NCBI RefSeq assembly: GCF_032854445.1
Contig: NC_088300.1
Location: 24,409,608 to 24,473,607 of the forward strand
Source of the DNA: Liolophura sinensis
Lineage: Eukaryota > Mollusca > Polyplacophora > Chitonida > Chitonidae
DNA: 64,000 nt
Direction of reading: 5' to 3'
Below the pieces are notes generated by a model. The model searched no databases. It was not told where the DNA came from and saw only the letters and a program-made list of their open reading frames with translations. Below are positions 19,395 to 31,300 of this stretch, one piece after another (position 1 is the first letter of the stretch; each line of letters starts with the position of its first letter). A program made the position numbers and the translations under genes.

Positions 19395-22300
19395 CTGTAA
19401 CAGGCCAAAACAGAGAATATCACACAAAGAACAAAGGATAACTGACAAAGACCACAGCATAAATATGTGATTTTTCTTTTGCGTTTTCCAATAAACAAAT
19501 GTGACATGGAAAGAGAACCAAGGATTTTGCCTGTGTGTAATTAAACATTAGAACTTTGTTAAAATCTTCTCAAGGATGGGGGCATTTGTGTTGACCATTA
19601 ACAAAGTGACCATCAAGTTGACGCCAATGTCAGGTTTATGTTTAATTTTTGAGAAATCACCTCCTTAAACAAACTTTTTCATACATAAATTTTGAAGATA
19701 TAACAGAAACACACACCAAATGCATCTAGCAATGAAGAACGTGATGAGCAGGAATAACTGTTGACAAACCTCATGTTTAGCAAAGAACTCCGATGTTTCT
19801 TGAGTGGCCCGAATTGCCTTCAATCGCCTCAGGTATTTACCCTGGTTAAGAAAACAACAACTGGTTAAACTAAAGAAAACCCCATAGTCTATAGGAAGTT
19901 TATTTATTTATTTGATTGGTGTTTTACGCCATACTCAATAATATTTCACTTATACGATGGCAGCCAGCATTGTGGTGGGAGGAAACCTGACAGAGCCCGG
20001 GGAGCCCACGACCATCTGTAGGTTGACTATAGGAAATAGACAATCACATATGTACATGTACAAGCTGCTTAAATTGTCCCTAACTGCAGCACTACCCTCA
20101 CAAAAACATGAACTTCTTTTTTTTCTCAGTATTTATTTCTCATTCTTTTTTATTTCTTATCTTTTATTGTGGAATTTTGCAAAAATTCTAAAATACAGAA
20201 TGAGCAATAAGTACAAAATAAAGTCTTCACCACTAAGATCTCATGCCTCATGCACTAAGAGCCAACAATCTGTAAATCTCAAACAATTTTATAACACTCA
20301 CCACTAATGTTTTATCTTCACCAATAAAAGACTTCAGGGCTTCCTTCACTTGCTCTCTGGTGCGTGTTGTTTTGAAATCTTTAGAAGAGCTCCCATCTCC
20401 TTTCTAGAAACAAGGAAACTACTGCTTAAGACATGAATAAAGTTGGCTTTCACAAAAGTGTCCACCGAAAATTGGAAACAACATTTAATAAAACATCATT
20501 AAAATCAACAAAATCTACATGATAGCACAGTATCAAGCTTAAGAATATATTAAAGTTTGCTCGTTAAGAAGTCAAAATGTCTTTCTCAACAGCCTCTAAT
20601 TAAATGGCATTCTAAGAGCACAAACCTCTGCCCCAGCAAAATGTACAAATTCCTTCAATCACTAGAGAAAGTGATAATACTCTCAATATCTAATCCTGTG
20701 CTATATCTAGAGAAAGTGATAATACTCTCCACATCTAATCCTGTGCTCTATCTAGAGAAAGTGATAATACTCTCCACATCTAATCCTGTGCTCTATCTAG
20801 AGAAAGTGATAATACTCTCCACATCTAATCCTGTGCTCTATCTAGAGAAAGTGATAATACTCTCAACATCTAATCCTGTACTCTATCTAGAGAAAGTGAT
20901 AATACTCTCAACATCTAATCCTGTGCTATATCTAAATCACTCACATGGCATGGTAACCCATTCCACGTGAGTAATGTAAAGGGGAACTCTAAATTTGTGG
21001 TCAGCTGTTAATTAATGCCCTGCTGTATGTCAGGACTAACTGAAAAAAATCTTAATTGCAACAAATCGTTAAAATATTCCGGCTCTGATCCACACCACTT
21101 CTAATATTTAATGGAATGCCACGTGTGCACGAAATTTCCTGGAAATCAGGTGTGATTTTTTTTCACATGAAGTTGCAGACTGACAATCAGGCAAATAAAC
21201 GTCAGCGAAAAACATAACCTCCTTCGCTAGAGATCATGAAGTGTTTTCTACCTTGATACCCTCTATCCTGAAGCAGAGACTGGATGAGGAGCTGATCGTC
21301 TCTCTCCACTGCATGTAACGAGGCTTGGTTATAGCCCCCGCAGCACGTTCTTCTGGGGTGGGGGCGTCAGGGCATATGTCCACCATCTTCTGGTACATGT
21401 CCTAAAACAAACACGCTCATAGTTGAGAAAATGATTGATGTATTAAAATACAACATTTCAGTCTAGGATCATACAGCAGTAAACAGAATTTTAAAAGGGG
21501 TTACAAATAGAACATGATTATGGGTTACCGTAATAACCGCAAAACATTGACCACCTGAATAATCAACCACCGGCAATCATCAATGGATATACGTGATTCC
21601 CTCCTATGATGAATTTCATCTGTGCTGCCACAGTATGAAAATACTGCTGGTCGCTGCTCACCTGGACATTGACTGACTTGGAGAACCTAAGTATCTAGCA
21701 TAGTGATGTCAACAGTATGCAGAGAAACCGCCTTAACTGGAAAATTATATCAGGAAAACATGATGGGTTAAACTATTTTCTGCTGTCCTTGGTGGTGGTG
21801 TTGTAGCAAACTTGCCACTCTGACGTCTGGGTTATTTATGATAGGTTCATTCAGTTGTAGTCATAATCTGCAGGATCCGCTGTTCTTACCGTCTACTTTC
21901 CAGACCTAGTATTTTACCCCAAAAATAATCTGGAGTCTTGTGACATTTACGACTGAGATTGTAAAATACAAAACATTTATGTTTCAGAAAATATAGTCAC
22001 TTGTAAATTCATGCCAAGATGCTACTGAAATGATTGTATCTTGCACCACACTGTCCCACCGAATTTAATGGGGAAAAAAACACAGGCAATGCGAGACACT
22101 TGTTTGCCACAGAACACTCACGCCTTACCAATACAGACCAGCTGATATGCAAATCGTGACTTCACACTGCTCTGGACGTAGCCTTTGAAGTTCCAACATT
22201 TGTGGAACCTGTCAATCACAGCAGAGACCCAAACGGACTACGTGTTGTTTTAGTAACTCTTTTCAATTCTTCCCACAATAAACAGATAAAGTGTTCTAAA

Positions 22301-25300
22301 CATCATCAAAATACATCTACCGGTAAATGACTTTATGTTGGCTTTACTGAACAAGGTTTACTTTACAAGGTCAAACTTAAACGTCACAAGAAAATGTAAA
22401 CATTTCACTGCTCACAGGACGGTGTATAAAATTATGAATTCCCCTTTTCTGCTCAAAATTTCATTGGAGATCTCACAATCGTGATGACTTATTATTCCAA
22501 GGGGCATGTCAATGAAAGTAAGTTCCTCTCATTGGCCAGTGTTGAATTCTGTAAGCTTCTGTAAGTCACTTGCACAGACATTTACGCACATGTGACTGAG
22601 TTATGGGTAGCATGGCTTTGCATTAATACAATGTTTAAAAATTGTTGCAATATGAAGCTGATATAAGGCACCAATTTCCAAACACGCGAATACAATGTTT
22701 AACCGATTCCTCTTTATCATTGCCCTGTTATAAAAATGGGATATAGGGAATGTTACAGTTTATCTTTACAGGAACAGAGTGGGGTGTCATATATATACAT
22801 TTTAACTGCAAAGCCTTTAGTGTTAAATGTTAAAACCAAAAAAATTGATCACACAGAAGATCCTTGACATAAGCACCGACCTACTCATAATTTATCATGA
22901 AGTTGTCAAAGCATCATAAAGGCAACACTTTTAATCTTGCTTTAGCATGCGGTCATCTGATTCTCTGTCAATCCCATCCATAGTTTTGTAAACAGAAATA
23001 TGCAATTCAGCAAAGGAGTTCCTTCAGGGGAATATATACGTACAGTTTTGTCAAGATACAAGCCATTTACATTGGATGTTACTGATGTACAGGCATGTCA
23101 ATCAGCTGACACAACAATGCGAGAAAGCAGTTTTAAACTTTCCCGTGTACTTTACGGGAGCTTGACCAAAGATACTTATCAGTCAAATCTTCATGGCTGA
23201 AATACATTTGTATGCCGATTTGTTGCATTTATTTATTCAAATATTTCCTGTCATTACAGTAATCCACAAACCATTATTTTCAGTCAAAACACTTTTATTA
23301 TAGATTTGTAAAGCAATATTTTAGGTCCCAGAGTTACTTTTTATGAAATAACAAAAAATTCTTCATGCATACCTTTTTCTTTAATGCTACAGTATTATGA
23401 TGGTACCTGGTCTTTTTTACAGGCATTACAAAAATCATATTGGTCATGTTCACTTAACATATACAAGTAATACATACACATAAATGCATTAATTTAACTA
23501 TGTTTTACAGCTATCTGATGCTTGTCACACAAACATCCAGCTAGCGGCATTTAATTAAATCAGTAATATAGTAAGAAAATGTTTCATAAAGAGCAAATAA
23601 AACTGACCTTCCTAAGTTTGGGATTTTGTCTAGCCTTCTCTAACTCATCCTCCAGATACGTCCTCACTCCCATCTTGACATCCATGACACATGGGGATTT
23701 GAACCCTGCCAACAGGTCCTGCATCAGCACATAGGCTTAGCTCAGTCAAGGTCATTTTTGCTTAGTGACACATCTATAAACATTTCAATTCCTCAGACAC
23801 ATACAATGCTGATTCAATCTTGGAAAATCTCACATAAATAAAGGAACAAATACCAATATATAAACAAATTCCAATAAATAAATAAACACATTGCAATAAA
23901 TAAATAAACACATTGCAATAAATAAATAAACACATTGCAATAAAAAGCAATGGCTAAAAGTTAAGACCATTATGCATATGTACATGTATATGGACGTGTA
24001 AATTTTACTGAAGAACATGTTTTAATTTATCACAGATTTTGTTTTAGGGTAAAAGGATACTTTCTCCATCTTTTTCCAAATCTCCGCGATATTCCGGGAC
24101 ATATGGCCTAAGAATGTCAGCCATCAACAAGGGCAGACTTTTGTGTTCCTTCTGGTTGAGTTTCTTCAAGATGGCTCCATCTTCACCAGCCAGGAAGTTA
24201 CCTGTGAACATACATGTCACAAAATCATAAATGTCATAGCAAAACAGCCCGAAACTCGAACATGAGCTGTAGCTGGTCAAGATGAAGCCATCGTGTTTCA
24301 ATATAAAAGCATAAAGTGTAATGATTTTGTGACTGACAGCTGAGTGGTATTCAAACCTGCAGTGCCATAAATTAACAAATGGGGATTAATAAATGATGTC
24401 AATGACACCTGTATGTAGAGTGGAAATACAGCAGAGCCAAGAAGAAACCAAATCACTTTGATCAGTACATGTACCTTTACATGACACTGTCATGTACATG
24501 CACCTGATTCTGCAGTAATAACTGCAAATCAAATCAATTATCAATGTTTCTTTTTGATTTAATTATTATCATCTTCTGGCTTCATCCTGACCACAGGTTT
24601 TGCCACAGTCAGAATATGTGAAAAAAATATTTACACAATATCAGAGTGTATGAACTGAAATCTTAGACCTGAACTCAGCTTTCAAGGTTGATCAATCTAC
24701 TGCACAATAAAATACTGATGTCAAACAAGTCAGAATGAATTAGAGGGATCTTTCCCCCCTTTATGTTCAGCCCGGTATTACATACCAAGGGACTGTACCC
24801 ACCCTTATGTCCAGCCAGGTATTACATACCAAGGGACTGTACCCACCTTTATGTCCAGCCAAGTATTACATACCAAGGGACTGTACCCACCCTTATGTCC
24901 AGCCAGGTATTACATACCAAGGGACTGTACCCACCTTCATGTCCAGCCAGGTATTACATACCCAGGGACTGTAACCGCCTTTATGTCAAGCCAGGTATTA
25001 CATACCAAGGGACTGTACCCACCTTTATGTCCAACCAGGTATTACATACCCAGGGACTGTAACCGCCTTTATGTCCAGCCAGGTATTACAGTCTACGAAG
25101 GCACCCACTTTTATACATGTATTTCCATTCAGCCAAGCATCGTGTTACATTTGCATGTACATGCCAAGGGAATACCACCTTTATCTCCTGCCAGGTATTA
25201 CATACTGAGGGATTACCCACCTTTATGTCCTGTCAGGTATTACATACTGAGGGATTACCCACCTTTATGTCCTGCCAGGTATTACATACTGAGGGATTAC

Positions 25301-28300
25301 CCACCTTTATGTCCTGCCAGGTATTACATATCAAGGGATTACCCATCTTTATGTCCTGCCAGGTATTACATACCAAGGGATTACCCATCTTTATGTCCTG
25401 TCAGGTATTACATACCAAGGGATTACCCACCTTTATGTCCTGCAAGGTGTTACATACCAAGGGATTACCCACCTTTATGTCCTGCCAGGTATTACATACC
25501 AAAGGATTACCCACCTTTATGTCCTGCCAGGTATTATATACCAAGGGATTACCCACCTTTATGTCCTGCCAGGTATTACATACCAAAGGATTACCCACCT
25601 TTATGTCCTGCCAGCTGAACCCAGGGATAACGATGCTTCTTGAAGTGCTGAACAAAAGGGGTCCAATGGATGACATTTTTAATCTTCTTCCAGGAACTTT
25701 GCTGTAATAGAAGATGATGAGGAATAAAACACTTTGACTATGGACAAATGAAAAATCATTAAACAATATTCTGTAAATACCAGCCTCAGATATTCATGAA
25801 AAAGAGTATAAGAAACAGTTGGACTGCTATTTATACAGACATGTATAAATCATGTAGCCTGTAATACCCGATATGGTAGTTACTATGGAAGCGCGATATT
25901 TGACATATTGCCGCTGTAAGCCTACTTCGTTTCAGTGTAGCACAGAACAACGGCATAGCTAACACTCGATCTATGTTTTCAGAACGACATATATAAAAAA
26001 TAAGCATGGGGCATGCTGAAGTACGCTCAGGTCTGCTGACATCGATGTAAGTATCAGCCGGTCAAGTTGAGATCCAATGCCAGCAACAGCTAGCCCTATA
26101 GGCCTTTCACCTACGTTGACACCCGTACCTCATCAGTCCCTTAAGTTACCCTCGCGTTCACAAGTACATGTCTATACAAAACAGCTTAATTCTGACGAAA
26201 TTCATGACGATACTCTTGATCATGACTTAGACATACAGCATATGTCTGATGATTTTTTACTCATCATCTACATAGGAACAATCAGCGTTGACATTATACA
26301 TGTAGTTATAAAGTGGGCTTCACCAACATCATCGAAAATGAGAAGTGACAAAAGGCAACTCTCAGACTGTCTGTCGATAAACAAAACTCATACCCATAAA
26401 ACTGAAAGCGTTTTCGTTATAAATATAATTACCTTGTGAGTGCTACTGGACACTTATTTTTCGCCATAGTAACTACCATTCAATTTTAATCACAAGTTTT
26501 CTGTTTCATATTCCTTCACAAGTCCGCCCGCTAGAAAGTGAAGGGTATACATGCAAATGAGGATGCGTGTCATAGTGTGACGTCATAGCTTGCATGGGTT
26601 ATCAACAGATGTGACTCGTATCGGGTCTGTGGGAGACATCGGTGTGGAAAACATTAACCACCCACCACCCACTTCTTAATAGATTTCATACAACTTAAGA
26701 GCTCTTTGGGATAAAAAATTTGTTATCATGGTTGGCTGAGAGGGCATATTTATGAAGTACTTACATGGTGAGAGTGGAAATTGATAGTGATTGAGCCAAT
26801 CACTTCCACACTCACCACGTAAACACTTTGTATCCCACCTCAACCAACCATGTTAACTAGTAATGCATATGTAGGTACAGGTTGGGTAAATGTAGCATGC
26901 CTGAGAATGAAACAAGGTCAAGTATATTGTAGTGTACACAAATGGCTACAGGGTCCTAGAGCACCTCACACCCACACATCTCCACACTCAACTATCCACC
27001 TCTGCTTAACAAGCCTGGAGTACCCTAGACACAATATATACAAACAGGCACTGCTTCTAGTCCAGCACTGTTTCTTTTTTGTTTCTTTGGGAGTCCAAAC
27101 AGTGTTCCAGAGCTAAAAGGGCTCTAGATAAGGCCCTGATTGCAAGTATTAAAAAAGCCTCTTGAGCTACAGTACAGAATAATGTATCTAAAACATATGG
27201 GTAAAGGGTAATATACTAGCTCTCTTGTACTACATGCACATGTTGAACAGGTACATTTAGCCTATACACTGTACATCATCAGTACTGTTTAATGCACAGC
27301 ATGCAGTATGTATCAGAGCAATCTATATTTCAGACACCATCTTCAGATATCTCCACAAATATCTCGGGCAAACTATTAGAATAATTACAGCAAAATCTAA
27401 AGAATAATTTATTCATTTATAAAGTTAGGGGATTGTGAAGGGAACTGGTTTCCATGAATAGATCTCCTGATAACAGCCTCAGCTCAGGTACAGGTACCTC
27501 ATGAAATCATGCATGGCCTACTTCACTTCTATATACATGTGTGCACTCAACCCCCAAAAAACTATGATTAGACCTGTACTGAATATACTGTAAATTACTG
27601 ACAGCTGAATGTAGACTACAGACATTGTACAACTTGCTTATTACACCTGTATAGAGTATACTGTGAATGTTGGCATGATTGGCATTGGATGAACATACAG
27701 TACATGTACATGTAGGCTACAATTAATTTTTTCATGTTTCGGAGTAAACACAGCAATGAGGATCTAAGGAAAAGAATACAGCACATGTAGCAATCTCACT
27801 CAATGAACAAAGAAATAACATATAGAGTATACATGTTATACGAACAGACCTTATGAAACTTATCCTGTGCTTATGAAGAGTTGCATATAGTTTAAAGACT
27901 GCAAGCTTAGATGTATTAAAACTGCAAACTCTGCAAGCTGAAGAAAGCTATCATGCTTTTCACACCTTGCTGTCTGCCTAGACTTATAATAACCTTATTT
28001 TATTATGCAGTGTACAGTCAATTAGATCGTTCTGAAAATAATGATGTCAGTGTAATTCAGATAAAATAACCGTTGGGTGCATACCCCATCTACTAACCTT
28101 TACTTCAGGTGATATGAACAGATCTTGACCTTATGCATTAAGCATGAGTAATGTTCACACTGTGCTGTCAGACTTTAACTTGTCACCAGAAACAAGAAGC
28201 TTTTCAGGCAACTATACTGTTGACACAAAGGTCAAGTATATATATATGATCCTTATTAGTTGTTTATTACTGTCAGCCTATGCTCTAATGTATAAAACTA

Positions 28301-31300
28301 GGTGTATACATGTACATGAAACCTTATCCCCATACACATACATGTTGCATGTATAATCTACTGCTCAATTTTGTAATACAGGTACATACAACATTACAGA
28401 GCTTTAGCCCAGGCAAAAATCTGTGTGTCATACGGGATAAAATTTATAAAGAAAGTTATCTTCACAAATTCACAAATTCAGTCAAGAAATCAGGGTACTG
28501 ACGTACATAAATGTATGTGTACATACATAAAAGGTTGTAGAGAAAACTTACATCTGTAAGGTCTATATCCACTGGCCCGTCCCAGTCACTGAGCTCACTG
28601 TCTGAGTCCAGTGTGACAGAGGCCTCCTCTGGATTTTTACTCTTGGCCGACATTGTTATAACACACAGTAATTTACACTTTTGTACTATCACTCACGAGG
28701 TAGAAACTTCATAACTACAACACACCACTTTCCCTCAAAAACAGCACAGGTATATGTATTAGGATAAGCCAACCTGTCTTGACAGCAGAACCAAACAAGG
28801 TGGAAGAGAGTTCTGTAAATAGATCAGCACTCCCTGTAGTCACTATGACTTTCCATGCATGTGAGAGCCACAGGCTATATGAGTATAGTTTCACAGCTGA
28901 TGTGAACATTTGACAAGTCTATAAAACCCACACGGCCCCACAACACAGTGTTAACAACACAACTGATAGAGACAAGGAGAGAGCAAAACATGATAGTGTA
29001 CGCTATGAACTTCAGGTACAGGTAAACAGCTACTATAAGGTGTAGTAATGTTATCATTAATTTGGTTGACTAAGGTGTGACAAAGCTCTAGTACCAAAGT
29101 CTGAATGACTGTTTTGCAAATCTGTACATGGGAGTTATGGGATACAAAAACAACATCTGCTCCAGATTTATTACATGTATTTTTAATGAGTTCTCTGAAG
29201 CAACATCAATACTGTATTTCATGTGAAGTTTAGCATTTTCAACTGACGCATGTTGATGGATTCTGACGGAGTCATGAACCTTATCGGGCCACCTAAAATG
29301 TTTGGGTAAAGTTTGATCAATTTCACATTAGAAAAACTTGACATCAAAAGTATCAGTTTATGGTTTTTAGGAGCCTCTGAAAGTGAATTTTTCCATCATA
29401 CATTTGAGTTGAAATAAAGTACATATGAATTATGTAAATGAGCACAAGCATTCACAAGTTCTGAGTCATCCAGTCTTAAAAGTTCATGCATTTATTTATT
29501 TGAGTATTCTTTAATGCCATGTTCAAGAATTGTTTTACTTCTACAGTGTTATCCTAATTCGCATAATTTTAATTCCATTTTGGAGGCAAAACTACATTGG
29601 TTGGGTTGACTAGTTTCAGGGCTTCACAAAAAGTACAATATTATCACTTTACACAGAATAATGCCTTCAGAATATGCTCTAATAAACACCTTGCAAACAT
29701 GTGAAAAGGTTGAAGAATGACAGAAGTCAGTTTTATCAATACATGCAGCTTTCATGAATGTGAGAAATGTGAGTGATTGGGGTAAACCACCAGCCTTCAG
29801 CAAATTATGCACAAGCTTTCTCATTTCCACACATAAGCATGCAATATTGGTGGAAAACAACTGATCTTCAATGAGAAAAAGAATCTATATTAGGCAAATG
29901 TCCACAAATGCCACTGACTGCTTAAATATATTCTCAGCAAATTACTGAGGCAACTCCATGAACGGGTAAGAAGATCATATATATATATTTAGGCCACAAT
30001 AAATGCAGCCTACAGGATACATCAAGTGATAGCAGATTAACGAACTCAGTGATTGTAACCCAGATGGGACGATTTCACACCTGAACTGAACATGTCATTC
30101 ATTCATTACTGTTTCCATTAGCACAGGAAATGTGTTAATGATGACCAGCTTCCTGATGCCATATTTACACGTTCAACAGACTGATGGCTGTTAAAGCGGC
30201 TAATATATGTACACATACATGTATATCACTTCCACTGTAGTAGCCTAAAGACTGCTGATCACATAGTGGTCATATATGTACACTGCATTAACCTGTACAT
30301 ACACAGCCCGTTAAATCAGCCATTATGGTACAGGTGAAACACAAGGTGAACCAATCAATAACCTGAGTATATGCAGGCATACCTGAACATAATTAATGTA
30401 CACCACCAAGAAAGTACTACAATTATGGAGCTGATTTGATAGATCACTCAGCAGATCAGTGTCTATAATTTGTCATCAACCATGTACTTGTGAAGATTTC
30501 AGCATTTCATGTGATGCCACATGCACATGTACATCCAATATGCTCTCCTCATCAAACACTGTCAAGCTTTGATTACATTAACATTTTTTGACATATCCTA
30601 AAAATGTGCATCAGAATAAACAACGCACAAAACCTATAAACATACTAAACACGTACAAACATCCTCTACTGTTCATGCACATATATGCATGTACATGTAT
30701 AAGTGTCACGTACAAACATCCTCTACTGTTCATGCACATATATACATGTACATGTAGAAGTGTCACATACAAACATCCTCTACTGTTCATGCACATATAT
30801 ACACATACATGTATAAGTGTCATGTACAAACATCCTCTACTGTTCATGCACATATATACATGTACATGTAGAAGTGTCACGTACAAACATCCTCTACTAT
30901 TCATGCACATATATACACATACATGTATAAGTGTCATGTACAAACATCCTCTACTGTTCATGCACATATATACATGTACATGTAGAAGTGTCACATACAA
31001 ACATCCTCTGTTGTTCATGCACATATATACACGTATACGTAGAAGTGTCACGAACAAACATCCTCTACTGTACATGTGTATGTTCTATCGACGTGAGCAT
31101 CAAGGCATTTCCTGGATAATTACGACAGCTCTGCTGATGAGACAGCTCTGCTTTGATGTACATGAATGATCATATTGGTTCAGGCTAGAACAATGATAAT
31201 AATCAACAGGCAAGTTGATCAGAAGCCAGAAAATGAAGACATCCTCTGCTGTTCATGTACATATATACATGTACATGTATAAGTGTCATGTACAAACATC

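Noticed and set aside
20557-20970. 137-codon plus-strand ORF
   Set aside because: Produced by the 45-bp minisatellite (15-codon repeats).
24851-25707. Overlapping 255- and 196-codon plus-strand ORFs
   Set aside because: Generated by the 42/44-bp minisatellite; antisense to a true ITPK exon at one end.
26077-26439. 120-codon plus-strand ORF
   Set aside because: No coding bias, no family similarity, lies inside the inverted-repeat interval.
30611-31075. ORFs of 193 and 154 codons on opposite strands
   Set aside because: Same 57-bp repeat artefact, block A.
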